Shown here one piece after another: positions 1 through 13,200 of a stretch of 64,000 bases of DNA; the stretch's first letter is position 1; every line of letters starts with the position of its first letter. The position numbers and the translations under genes were made by a program. Origin of the DNA: Anadara kagoshimensis (taxonomy: Eukaryota; Mollusca; Bivalvia; Arcoida; Arcidae); contig CM037862.1 in assembly GCA_021292105.1 (NCBI GenBank), positions 6,180,765 through 6,244,764 of the forward strand. Direction: 5' to 3'. The notes beneath the pieces are model-generated. The model was not told where the DNA came from and made no database searches. It saw only the letters and a program-made list of their open reading frames with translations.

Positions 1-185
1 TTAATCCAAAACACAATCCCAAAATCATACAGACTCATATACAAATCACAACCCCAAAATCAAATACAAACACATTAGTCCTTGCCCAAACCACAATTCC
101 AAAACACAAACTCAGGTCCATGTCCGAACCTCAATCCAAAAATCAAACATATTGGTCAATGTCCTAACCACAATCCAAAATGTAA
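1..185 (-). repeat. Tandem copies of a retroelement 3' tail
   Basis: Four to five diverged units of about 40 bp resemble the 3' terminus shared by the reverse-transcriptase repeat family elsewhere in the window (reverse complement of GGATTAGTATGTTTGTTTTT and flanking bases). The element continues off the left edge or is truncated. Confidence 0.55.
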
Positions 186-624
186 GTGAAAAAGCTTCAT
201 TTGAATTAAAAAAGAAAAACAATTACAGTTATCAAGATTTTAATATACAACTCCAATATGACACAGGGCGACTTGATAATCGTTACCGGTTACGTGGCTC
301 CATCTGGTGGCTTATCTCCTAAGTTAATGAGCTAAATTACAGCTAAACCTTCGGGTCTGTAAATAAAAAATGAAAATTAATAAAATATCTTCTTTTTGAT
401 AATAACCATGCATCAGGAGAAAAGAAGTGTTTATGCATATAGGACTTGTGTGATTTCTAATCAATGATTCAATTTCATGATAACATTTTTCTTTGTAGTT
501 AAGATACATAAAAAAAGTAAAACGTTTAATTTTAATCTTATCACTCGTGAGCAAAATACAACTTCACACATCATGTTTTCAACTGGTTACGATTACCTAT
601 CATGTATTTATGTTAATTAACAAC

Positions 625-960
625 GAAACAGGCTGCTTGCAAATAAGATATTGCAAGCCTGGGCTTATTTAGGCCCTTAAAAAGTTATATAACCGTCATC
701 ACAGTATTGTTGATATGTTTTATGTCTTTGTGTCAAAGATTGTCCTGCATATATATTTGACGTCCCATAGTTCCGTGTTCCTTTCATACAGTTTTGATTA
801 CATACGTGACGGGTGTAACTAGCTAAACAGGAGGTGTTTACCCTTCCGGAGAACCCGGTCTCGTGTCTTACTCAATCTGCCAGTTTCAAAGTTTTGGTTT
901 TGCTTCTCAATTGTGATTCGGACATGCATTAGTGTGTTTGTTTTTGATTATGAGGAAAAA
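625..960 (+). mobile_element. RT-family retroelement fragment (3' end)
   Basis: The fragment contains the family's terminal segments in order: AGCTAGCTAAACAGGAGGTG, CTTCCGGAG, AAAGTTTTGGTTTTGC, GATTCGGACATG and TTAGTGTGTTTG. It is 5'-truncated and non-coding. Its sense is that of the degenerate reverse-transcriptase frame seen at 45442-45786 on the other strand. Confidence 0.7.
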
Positions 961-1254
961 TAGTTTTTTTCACAAAGACCAAAAAAATATTCCATAATTG
1001 TCGGGCGTGATTGAATTATCCTTTTTATGTGTCTTAATTGCGGTACATTCTTTTGTCTAAAATAATTATAATAATAATAATGTGCTTATGGTTAAAATTT
1101 CTTAGTTGACATGAAATCTAATTGAATTGTTGGAGCAAGTGCGGTTCTACTACGACGATCAAATGATAGAGTTCCCGCTTTGTATGTGGGAAGTAGGGTT
1201 TTGAAATATGACTAGGTATTGCCACGATATGAAAATCTGCATTGATTGTAATTT

Positions 1255-1420
1255 CAGGCACTTGGCATTTCGAAATGAAAGTCATGGTTCTTTGGAAGCG
1301 ACCTTAAGATCCATGCCTTCTAATGAAACCACCCTGCATATTGTCCTGAACGTACTGTAAAGATAAAAAATGCGACTTCACGTATTGCAGGTGACGTCAC
1401 GATATAACTGGAGTTTTTTG
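1255..1420 (+). mobile_element. Partial SINE (family 1, body and tail)
   Basis: The segment from CAGGCACTTGG to GGTGACGTCACGATATAAC resembles the central body and tail of the SINEs at 16985-17275 and 37680-37990. The tRNA-like head is missing. It contains a perfect TGACGTCA at 1392. Confidence 0.4.
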
Positions 1421-1623
1421 GCAGAGATGTTCAAACCGGATTGAATAAACTAGTAACGTTTGCATCCATAGCGCCAACATCCTTTGTTACAAAAAAATAA
1501 TACAATGCAACTCAACCAAGCACACGACAAAAAATAATGCTGGAAACAGCTACACAAATAACAAACACAACCTTATAAAGCTTGAACGCGCAAGCGTGTG
1601 TATGTGTTAAAAAAATTAAAATA

Positions 1624-1856
1624 TTAAGAATTAAGTCTTACCGCTCTTCTTTTACAAATGTAACGCTGTCCTGGAACACATAGAAGAGTCGACCACTTAA
1701 AGGTTGCAGGATCAAATGCAACGCAGTCTTTAAGCAGAGTATTGTCTCCAAAGTTGGCATTGAAATCTGTAAAATCACTGGATTTTAAAGCTGTTGCTTT
1801 TAGATCCCATCGGAATGTACCCTCTGTGTGTCTATCATTAAGGGCCATCCAGTGCC
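1624..1856 (-). CDS. Lectin exon 6: C-terminal half of the lectin domain
   Basis: After an acceptor ending ATAAAG the exon reads (G)HWMALNDRHTEGTFRW, then a long loop, then KDCVAFDPATFKWSTLLC and GQRYICKRR. The spacing of the last three cysteines is that of a C-type lectin domain. No EPN, QPD or WND triplet is present. It may end at the stop codon at 1624-1626 (tail AVRLNS), or splice at GCG/GTAAGA (exon end 1642) to an exon not seen. The 43-bp minisatellite begins 70-80 bp upstream, inside the intron. Confidence 0.85.
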
Positions 1857-4800
1857 CTTTATAACAGAAAAAATAAATAAAAATGAATTATAATCAACAA
1901 AAATAAAATGTGAAACACAAAGTGACTTTTCATTTCACACCTCTTGTTTTTTTATTTGCAACCTTGTGACTTTAGTATAAAACACCACGTGTTTCTATAT
2001 TTGATACCTTGTGACTTTTGTATAAGACATCACGTGTTTCTGTATTTGACAGCTTGTGACTTTTGCATTGTATCATGTGTTTCTGTATTTGCAACTTTGT
2101 ATCTTTTGTATTGGACACCATATCTTTCTATATTTGCAACTTTGTGACTTTTGTATTGGACACCACCTACGAGCGTATTTCTGTGTTTGATACTTTGTGA
2201 GTTTTGAATGGGTCACTCTATGTTTTGATTTGACACCTTATTACTTTTGTATTGGACATCGACATCACGTGTGTTTGTATTTGACACATTGTGACTTTTG
2301 TATTGATCACTATGTGTTTCTGTATTGGATTTCTTGTGACTTTTTATTCGACCATGTTGTTGTTTTGGACACCTTGTGACGTTTGTATAAGACCCAGTTT
2401 TTCTATTGGCAGCTTTTGACTTTTGTATTGGACGCTGTTTTTGTATTGGACACCTTGTGACGTTTTTACTGGACCCTGTGTTTCTGAATTGGACACCTTG
2501 TGACTTTTGTATTATATATAATTTTTCTAATGAACACCTTGTTACTTTTGTATTGGACACTATATTTCTGTATTAGACTCCTTGTGACTTTTGTATTGGA
2601 CCTTGTTTTTGTTTTACACACTTGTTACGTTTGTATTAGACACTATGTTTTTGTTTTTGACACCCTGAGACTTTTATTAGATCCTGTGTCTCTGTTTTGG
2701 ACATTAGTGATTTTTGCATTACACCCTGTATTACTCTATTGGGCACCAGTGACTTTTGCATTAAACTATGTTTCTGTATGTTTGTAGTAGATACTATGTT
2801 TCTATATTGGACACATTGTGACGTTTGTATTAGACACTATGTTTCTGTATTGGACACATTGTGACGTTTGTATTAGACACTATGTTTCTGTATTGGACAC
2901 ATTGTGACGTTTGTATTAGACACTATGTTTCTGTATTGGACACCTTGTGACGTTTGTATTTGACACTATGTTTCTGTATTGGACATATTGTGACGTTTGT
3001 ATTAGACACTATGTTTCTGTATTGGACATATTGTGACGTTTGTATTAGACACTATGTTTCTGTATTGGACACCTTGTGACGTTTGTATTTGACACTATGT
3101 TTCTGTATTGGACATATTGTGACGTTTGTATTAGACACTATGTTTCTGTATTGGACATATTGTGACGTTTGTATTAGACACTATGTTTCTGTATTGGACA
3201 CCTTGTGACGTTTGTATTAGACAGTATGTTTCTGTATTAGACAACTTGTGACATTTCTATTAGGCACTACTTTTCTATTGGACACCTTTTGACGTTTGTA
3301 TTGGACCCCCTGTTTCAGTATAGGACACCTTGTGACGTTTGTATTAGAAACTAATTTCTACTAAAAACCTTGTGTCTTTTATATTGGAAACTGTGGCCCT
3401 GTATTGGACACCTTGGTACGTTTGTATTAGACCTAAGTTTCTGTAATGGGCACCTTGTGACATTTGTATTAGACCCTATCTTTTCTGTATTGGACACTAA
3501 GTGACGTTTGTATTGGACGCTATTTTTTGTATTGGACACCATGTTGCCTTTGTATTGGAACCTGTGTTTCTGTATTGGACACCTTGTGACGTTTGTATTA
3601 GACCCTATGTTTCTGTATTGGACACCTTGTGACGTTTGTATTAGACCCTATGTTTCTGTATTGGACATCTTGTGATATTTGTATTAGACACTATTTCTCT
3701 ATTTACTTTTGTATTAGACCCTGTTTTGTTACGTTTGTTTTCGTATTGGTCACCTTGTTGCCTTTGTATTGGAACCTGTGTTTCTGTATTGGACACCTTG
3801 TGACGTTTGTATTAGACCCTATGTTTCTGTATTGGACATCTTGTGATATTTGTATTAGACACTATGTCTCTGTATTGGACATTGTTTTTTGTTTTGGACA
3901 CCTTGTGACTTTTGTATTGGACCTTGTTTTTGTATTGGACACCTTTCCATGTTTGTATTGGACAATATTTATCTCTTGGACACCTTGTGACTTTTGTATT
4001 AGTCACTGTTGCCCTGTATAAGACACCTTGTTACGTTTGTATTAGACCATATGTTTCTGTATTGGAAACCTTCTGACATTTGTACTGGACACTATGTTTC
4101 TGTATTGGACACCTTGTGACGTTTGTACTGGACACTATGTTTCTGTATTGGACACCTTGTGACGTTTGTATTGGACACAATTTTTGTATTGGACACCTTG
4201 TGACGTTTGTATTGGACACAATTTTTGTATTGGACACCTTGTGACGTTTGTATTGGACCCTGTATTTGTATTATACACCTTATGACTTTTGAATTGTACC
4301 CTGTTTTTGTTACTTTTGTATCCGACATTATGTTTTTGTATTGGTCACCTTGTTGCCTTTGTTTTGGGCCCTGTGTTTTTGTATTGGACAACTTGTGATG
4401 TTTGTATTAGACCCTATGTTTCTGTATTGGTCATCTTGTGATATTTGTATTAGACACTATTTCTCTGTATAAGACACCTTGTGGCTTTTGTATTGGACAT
4501 TGTTTTTGTTTTGGACACCTTGTGACTTTTGTATTGGACCTTGTTTTTGTATTAGACACCTTTCGATGTTTGTATTGGACAAAATTTATCTCTTGGACAC
4601 CTTGTGACTTTTGTATTGGGCACAGTGGCTCTGTATTGGACATCTTGTGACGTTTGTATTGGAACCTGTTTTTGCATAAGACACCTTGTGACCTTTGTAT
4701 CGGACACTGTTTTTGTATTGAAAATCTTGTGACATTTGTTTTGGACCCTGTGTTTCTGTATTGGACACCTTTTGACGTTTGTTTTGGACACTATATTTCA

Positions 4801-7180
4801 GTATTGGACATCTTGTGACGTTGTATTAGACATTATGTTATGTATTGGACATCTTGTGACTTTTCTATTATTTTCCGTTATTGTTGTATATTTTTGCAAT
4901 GTTCTAGGCATGTATGATGAGTCAATAACGTACAAACTGGTGTTTCAACAATGCATTCATGGTGATAAATCTTGTTTCAAATAAACTTCTGATTGGCAAA
5001 ATAATGTTGAAGAAATAAAATGACATTTGTTTTTACAAAACCCAACAAATAAAGAAATGAGATATTTATTTCAGATTTCCCTGGTATAAAATACTTTCAC
5101 TCTCAGCCCGTTAAGTTTAGGAATGGTTTTAATCGCTAGAAAAAAATGACTGGATATAAAATTAAACAATGGAGTTTCCCTATATTATACAGTATACAGA
5201 GTCTTACATTCATACTTCCGTAATAGGGGAAAGTAGTGATTTTTCATACAGTCGTGATATTTCGGACAACCAGGATTATTTTTCTTTATTAACCCTAATA
5301 AAATAAAAAATTTCCTCTTTTCGGTCTACCTAAATTTGTATTATTTCAGGAACGATGACTACTAACAGCATTTTTGTGCTTTCTCGTCCTTCATCAAATA
5401 ACGCGAGATTGCATGTGACCTTTCCAAAAAATTTGTTTGCTAGGACAGTGCCAACGAAAATAAGACTAGAATATCCAAGGTATGCCTGATACAAGTTTTT
5501 GTATTATTTTTCAGAAAACAAACACATAAAACAACAAAGAAACATTTGCATATCTTTAGAATAAAAATAGATGAAGAAATAGAAGATTTAATTTAAAAAA
5601 ATAAAATATAATTTAGAAAGATTATGTCCGAATTTCCCCGACGTTTTTTTATAGTCTTGTAATTTCGGACAGTCGGCAGTGTGGTGGTGTATAGTGTCAT
5701 AGTCTAGTTTCTAGACAGGCTCAAAACTTTTTCTGCACTTGGATTTGGCGTGTATGTGCTGGAATGCTAAAATACTATTAAAAACATAAAATAAAACGAG
5801 TACTAATGTAATGATGGATGCATCATTACAAATAAGGCGCCCAAACGAATAAAAATCAAACCCTGTATTCAAAACACATATTAGAACTTGTACTTTTGTT
5901 GCTTTTTTCCATTTCCATGGTAACGGCTGAAAATTTTAAACTTTTAAATAAGTTCTACACACAATAGAAAAACTGTTGAGAAATTTTAAACTTGTAACAT
6001 TTTTTCATTTTAAGATTTAATTTTATATGGAGAAGTAGTACATGAATCCAATTGGTTGAAATTCAAACAATAGGCAAAGTTGATTGACATCACCTATACC
6101 CAATATCACAAACCATTGTTTTGATGAGCTAATGATGTGTTGATTTTAAATTGATCCAGGCATTTACCCATATAATGTCATACTGATAACTAAATGCAGC
6201 TACTCTATCGAATTGAATAATAAATCATGCCCCAGGGACAAATGACCATTAGTAATGCTTATAAAAAGATTTAGCTTAAAAGCTTTTAGACATGGATCAG
6301 TGATTACTTAAGTATCCTTGACAATGAAAATTCATGCTTATTGTTTTAATTCTTAAACAAAATAATAGCAACCAGCCCATGAAGAAAACTGTAGTTTGAG
6401 GGTGGGGATCTTAAAGTTAGTACCTAGACCTACCTGTCCCCAACCTCCTATTGGAATGTCTATATGGGTTTACTTTAGTATCAATCTATTCAACTTTTCA
6501 TAAAGAATAAGAAAATATATATGTTAAGGGTGGGGATCTCAACTGATCAAAAGTTAGTACCCAGCCCCGCCTGTCCCTGTCCTCTTCTGGAAAACGCCAT
6601 GGGCATTTCTTCAGTATCACTTTATTCAACTTTTAAAACAGAACCGAAAAATATATAGTTTCAGGGTGGGATTTCAACCATTTAAAAGTTAGAACCAAGC
6701 CCCGCCCGTCCCCACCCTCCATCAGAAATGACCCCATGGGATTTTCTTTAGCATCACTCTATTCAACTTTTTATGTAGAACCAGAAAATATATAGTTTCA
6801 GGGTGGGATATCAACCATTTTAAAGTTAGCACAATGCCCCGCCCATCCCCACCCCTCCCTGATACCGCAGGGAAAATCTACTGATATAGACTTGTGCAAC
6901 TTGAGATACTGATTGTGAATATATATAGTTTTATAGTACAAAATAAAGTATAGATGGCAAAATTGATCATTATTGTTTTTAAGACCCCGCCCTCCTGCCC
7001 CTCCCCTAATGACCCATTGGGCATTTTACCTCGGCCTCCAGGGAAGGAGATGGGGATCAACCTTTATGTGAAGTTTGGTTAAGATTGGACCAACAGTCTT
7101 CGAGAAATTGGTTGGACAAATTCATGGCCGGAAGAAGAAGAGACGAAGAATAATAACAATAATAATAATAATAATAATAA

Positions 7181-7211
<31 letters not shown>

Positions 7212-10200
7212 AAGAAGAAGAAGAAACGGTGCAAAAACAATAAGTCGCCAAACTTTGTTTGGGCGCCTTAATAAATAAAAAAACTTAAAAAGAGAAAGAC
7301 GGTAACACCCGTTTTTAAACACGTTACATGAAAGCTGAGCAATATAGTAATAAGAAATTTCACTATAACTGTACAGTTTACTAGTACTAGTTTTATAGTG
7401 CTAGCTCACAATTTTGTTTGGTTGTAATGTTGTTTTACGTCGCATCAGCAATTCAGGTGCTTGCTCACCGAATCAGTACGCCAGACTTAATGCCGAGCAC
7501 TAGGCGAGACAGTCGTATCTCAATTTTTATGTCATTTGCATGAACCATACGGGGTTCCAACCCACGATCTCCCACTCTCGAGGCTTCGCTCTGACAACAG
7601 TACAACAAACAATATATAGTAGAAAAATTTGACCGAATACTTTTGGCAGGTATCTGTATATCTTTAGCGATTTTTCTTTTCAGAAAATGCCCAAAAAATC
7701 AAAAGATATATACAAAAGACATGCGATTGAGGATATCAGAAAATCTGTAGAACTGGTCAAAAGTAAACAAATTAGCATAAGAAAAGCAGCGGAAAAATTC
7801 GATATCGCTAAATCAACACTTGCTGATTATGTATCCGGAAGGTCAGTCGAAGGAGTCTAAGCTGGTAGAAAAACTATTTTTCCAAAAGAAGTTGAAAACG
7901 CGATGGCAGAGAAGATAATGGATGCTGCAGATAAAGGTTTTGACTTGGACGCCGACAGGTTCTTCAAAAAGCCACAGTGCTAGTAAAATGTTTATGACTA
8001 GGTACTCATTCAAACGCGGGATGCCGTCCAAAGAATAGTTCTATGGATTTAAAAACAGAAACCCGAAGGTAGTAACAAGGGCCCCAGAACCTCTAAGTGA
8101 ATCCAGATCAAAACTTATGAATAAGCCGGTGATCAGTAATTATTTCTCGACCTTGGCAAAATCCTAGATGATTTACAATTAAAATGCACCAGATCGTATT
8201 TGGAACATGGATGAGAAAAATGTAAGGCTTGACCACAGACCTGTAAAAGTATTGGCCAGACGAGGGACCAAATCGGTACCAGGAAGAGTCAGTAACTCTA
8301 GGGAGAGTTGCAATTGTGGCCACAGTTAATGCAGCTGGAAAACGACTTCCACCAGCAATATTGTTAAAGGGAACACCAAAATCACTCTGGGGATGGAACA
8401 CAAGTGAAGGCCCTGATGATGCATATTGGACCTACCAACAAAATGCATGGATGATGGACTTTTTTGGCGTGCAATGGTTCAAAGAATTATTTCTACTAAG
8501 TATCGGAGCTGAACGACCACAATTTTTAATTCTCGATAGCCATTCTTCACATGAAGTAACAGAGATGCTAGAATTAGCCAGAGATGAAAATTCATGTAAT
8601 GACTTTCCCGCCACATGTACTCACCATTTGCAACCTTTAGACAAGTCTGTGTTTAGTCCTCTAAGTTCAGCTTACAGTACTGTGTGTCCCGAGTTCATGA
8701 ATACTAACCCCAACAATTCGGTTTTGAAATGGACATGGCCAAGTTTATTTAAAGTGGCATGGGAAAGAAGTGTAGTTAATGAATCCAATATAAAAAGCGG
8801 ATTCCATGCTACGGGTGTATATTCCTTTAACCCTTCTATCATTGGAGACGATAAGTTTAAGCCATCTCTCCCTTTTGATAAAGAGAATCAAGTAACAGAT
8901 CATGTACCTGCATTGGATAACTCTTTTCAGTCAGACCCTTTAAACGCCAGTATCAGTTTATTGGAAATTTCATTTGACATTCATACAGGGATTCAGATTG
9001 GATCTGATATTTTACCGGAAAGTTTTGAACTTTTACCTGTTACCGACAATATAAATGACGCCAATCACAACCAGACAGTGGATTGGAATTCTAACTTGAA
9101 TACTATCTTTGAGTTGCCAGTGGCCGAACGGAAATCTTCAACAAAGGGCAAAAGAAAATTATTACGACACATAGACCTTTAACAAGTGACGAGATCATTG
9201 GTGCTAAAAAAGCTGCTGATGACAAAAAAATGGAAAAGAAAAAACAAGAAAACAAATTGAAAAGGGAACTTAAAAGAGCAGAAAAAGAACTAAAGCAAAT
9301 TCTTAAAACATGAATAAATTTCACTTTACATAAGTTTAATTTCAACTTCCATTCGTTGTCTCGCTATTCTTATATTTGAAATTGATACGCGATCCAGGAT
9401 TTTTGGCTCCCGGACAAACCGCACTATTCACTTCAAAGTTTACGTGTTAGCTTTTGTAAATATTGAATAATATTGAATAATAGTTATAACAATTCATTAT
9501 TATGTAATGAGTTTTTGTAATAGAATATTTCAAGTTCTTTTGTTGTTGTTGAATGTTGCTTAACGTCGCATCAGCAATTTCGGCAGCTATTCACGACGAG
9601 AACACTTTTATTAATCTTTATGGGTTAATCTATGAACATGTTCGTGTATTCGTGTATGCATGTGAAGTGCAAGTGTGTTTTATGGTCTGCCTTCTACCAG
9701 AGCGCACTCGGGGCGACTTTAAGGTGCTAGCACACTGAGTCATACCACTCCCCCAGCTACATTATACTGACACTGGGTGAACCATTAATGGTCAACAACA
9801 AGGAAATTCACTTTCTCACATGTGGTCTGAGCAGGATTCGAACTCACAGCGGTGAGAGGCCCTGGATTGTAGACCGACGTCTTGTTCATTAGGCCACTGT
9901 GGCCTCAATCCTAGTACTTGACAGGCTTGAAAAATGCATTTTTAACTAGGCTATATGTAATATCATAAAAATGTAAGATTAAAATTATTTCAAATATAAT
10001 AAGATGAAAGGTATTATCGTGCAAAATATATGGGCAGTGGGCATGCACCATTATGGTTCCCGAAAGTTAGGTTGCTGTATTTACACTTTGAGAGGGACCG
10101 AAGTAATAGGTTTGACCCAAACGCAATAAAAGTACTTGATCATCCAGCACCAGTGATAAAGGCTTCTTTGAATAGGTCATATGCAGCACAACTTTCTCCC

Positions 10201-13200
10201 ATCATTGAAAGTGGTCTAGTACACAGGCGATTATTGTATTTAAAACCAAAAGAAGAACCATAAATTCGTTCCAGAAAGCCCCAGCAGTATTGCCAAGTCG
10301 TTTTCGTGTTTAAAATTCAAACGTTGAAGACATTGTAAAGTTGCTTTCTGAAAATAATTTAAGTATAAGTTTCTCTAATACTTTTATGCATATATCGGAT
10401 TGTTCCTTTTTAAAAATCTATTAGGTGTCCGAAATTACCCGACTCCAAATTTTTGACGGCTCATTCTAATCTATATTTTATACTATACCGGCACTATAAT
10501 ATTCGGAACACCTCGACACACACTGTTTTACATAAATGTAGGAATGTGCCCGGTGTGCGCCAAATGAATATTCACAGACAGACGGTGGTTGTTTATTTTT
10601 AACAGTAAGCCGAAAGTGTCCGAAATATTACGACTTTAAAATCGTTAAATAAAATGTTTGCTAAGGCTAGTTTAATACAATTTTATTCAACTTATTTAAT
10701 TTAATCAATATTACATAATCACTTATGTCTCTATTAATGTTTTATCTTACTTGATGCAGGATATTGTCATAAGTTTCTTTTTTATGGCATCATTCTCTCT
10801 TGAGTCCCTACAATTACTAAATGTGCGCCACGAATGTTGCAATCAATCTGAAACAAAAAAACATTTATTATAAAAAAAATTCTTTTAATTATGGAAAAAT
10901 GAATTCCTGCAAAATGTCTAATTATTTCATTTTCAAAAAGAACAGGGAAATTATTTTTCTTTTTGTATATACAAAAATATATTTCATAACAAATCATAGC
11001 ATACAATGTTTTCAGATGATAAAGTCGTTGTAAGAAATAATAGCATCTCTATGGCTTAGAAATACAAATATTTGCGTATGCGTCTATAATAACATGGCGT
11101 AATACTGAACGAATACTAAACAAAATCTTTCCTACAAAAATAACAGAAAGGTGTAACCATCCAAAATCCTAGAAACAAAACATAACTGTGTTAGTATTAT
11201 ATCAGTGAAATACAAGATTTTTAAAATGATTGTTGTTAGATTCTGTTATGTTTCTAATATACAGGTACATCAATGAATAATAATATTTTTTTGTTTTTAT
11301 GGTATTCTCGTTTTTTTATGTATACATTGATTCGAAAAATATGCTTTGTTTTGTACCATAACCAATTATATTCGCAATGAAAATTAGAAAATTTAGAAAA
11401 GTCCAAAATATAATTACTCTAGCATTGTCCCAACTCCTCGTGTCTGTACTGAAGAAATAGCAGTCATCTCTGGGGCACCCATCGAGGTTTTGAAAACCTT
11501 CAGGACATTTTGGAGTACTTCCGAATAATGATCCTCCAAAACCTAAAAATATTAAAATAAATTAAAGTAACATGATGTGACGTTAAGGAGTTTTTCTACT
11601 GCTTTCTACGTTGAATTGGTTTTTATTTTCTAAAAAATTATCTTGAATTTTTTCAGGACTTTTTAATATTATCTTATACTACTCTATAAATCAATTTGAA
11701 AAAATCGTTCACCAGATTTACTTAAGTAATTTTTTTAAAAAAGGGCCGAAAACCATTTAACTTTTGTCCTTTCGAAAAAAATGAATTATTTTTAAAAAAA
11801 ACAATAGAAAAATTTGAGAATCTTACAATGTTAATTGATTAAAATCGGCTGAGAAAATAATTCAATTCAGGAGGATAATTATTTTGAAGAAAATCCATTT
11901 TAGGTAGAAAGCAACGGATAAACTCTGCAACGTAACTCTGCTTTTGTCATGTTTCTATACATTACAGACAAGTCTTAATTTTACACTAGGCTAATGAATT
12001 ATTTCCGAATCAGCAACTCATCTTAACCTCTATATCTCGACAGCTTTTCATCAGCTGCTTTCTTTCTGTTGACAGCTTTTCGTTATAGCTTTCATATCTC
12101 GGTCACCGGTCACTCCAAAGCCGAATTATATCGCCCTTTCGTTAACTCAGTGTTAGCAGAATCCTGTATCGACCCTGTATAATTTCGAACTAGATACTTA
12201 CAGTCTAGCAAACGATGCTTCTTTTTTGTTTTACCGATCACAGGCGTTTAATATGGTCAATAAAATCATCCTATCATATCCTTTCACAAAGTGGGAAACT
12301 TCAAATGTAACCAAATATTACCTTGTCCCACTTTAGAGTCCAAATGATTTTATTTCGATTGAAACATGAAAAACTGTATATAGTTCATTTCAGGAATAAT
12401 TTCTCGATCGACCGCTGCATTAAGTTTTTTTTTTTTTTTTTTTTCTTTTTTTTTAATGATATTTTAATGTCCTTCCATACTATTAACAAAAACATATAAC
12501 ATACAGAAACATAATATTACATATTACATCATTATTACATTTCCATATAGAGTTTTTCAATTATTTTTCATTTTGATCTTATTAAATTTGCCGTTTTAGG
12601 GGGATACATAAAAGAGGAGAACATTTCTATTGTCATATGATTTTTTAAATAAATTAAAGCACCGAGGTAGTTTGGTACCGTTTTTCTGGCTCTACAGAGA
12701 TAGATGTAAGATTTTAAAATCAGAAAACATAAATTAATGCTATAGTGTCGAGGATCATCAAAAATACAATAAAAAATTTTCGGTTTTCTTTTTGATTTCA
12801 TTAATGTTGCATTTATCTCTGAGATCCTGCAGAAGGCGATACCAGATAGATTTAGTATGTTATATCTTAGTATTTAGTATGTATACATTCACAAAAAATA
12901 TGTATAATTGTTTCCTTAGTCTAAAAACAGAATGTACATAACTATGTGTCAATTAAATTAATTTACAATTGTTTAGCCTGGCATTCGTAAATATAATGTT
13001 ATGGTTAATTTTGAACTGCAAGGATTGCAATTTAGAATCGTCACTTATCCTAAAGGGCGATCTATATATTTCTTTCCAAATATTAACTTGAATATAGCAA
13101 TTTAGTTATTGTGGTATGATTCTTTTACGCGAGTAGGATATTCCATTACTTTCTTTAGATACATATTGTAAAATGGTTTGGTAACTTTTTCAGGTTTTTT

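Larger units (their letters stand above)
5248..10641 (+). mobile_element. Decayed pogo/Tigger-like DNA transposon with nested insertions
   Basis: The left end reads CAGTCGTGATATTTCGGACA (5250) and the right end is the near-exact inverse (TGTCCGAAATATTACGACT at 10617), flanked on both sides by TA. Subterminal copies of the same TTTCGGACA motif occur near 5625, 5660 and 10425 (inverted), as in many Tc1/mariner-superfamily elements. The ends enclose transposase remnants (7687-9312) and a HIRAN-like ORF (10030-10263). Nested inside are a second inverted-repeat element (5834-7273) and SINE copies. TA target duplication and an HTH plus DDE transposase fit the pogo/Tigger group. The element sits in a lectin-gene intron. 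Confidence 0.7.

Noticed and set aside
1930-4870. Possible CRISPR array (regular repeats)
   Set aside because: The array is eukaryotic and head-to-tail with no unique spacers and no cas genes. The same applies to the arrays at 46435-48090 and 56236-57350.
1944-4984. Many open frames on both strands (Cys/Phe/Tyr-rich or Asn/Thr/Lys-rich)
   Set aside because: All are translations of the 43-bp minisatellite. The unit length is not a multiple of 3 and no splice or start context exists.
5375-5400. Further hammerhead-like motif (TTGATGA...GAGAAAG on the minus strand)
   Set aside because: Stem II cannot form and GAAA is not correctly placed.
7057-7322. Poly-Ser/Tyr, poly-Arg/Ile and poly-Leu/Ile open frames
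   Set aside because: Translations of the AAT/AAG microsatellite inside the nested MITE.
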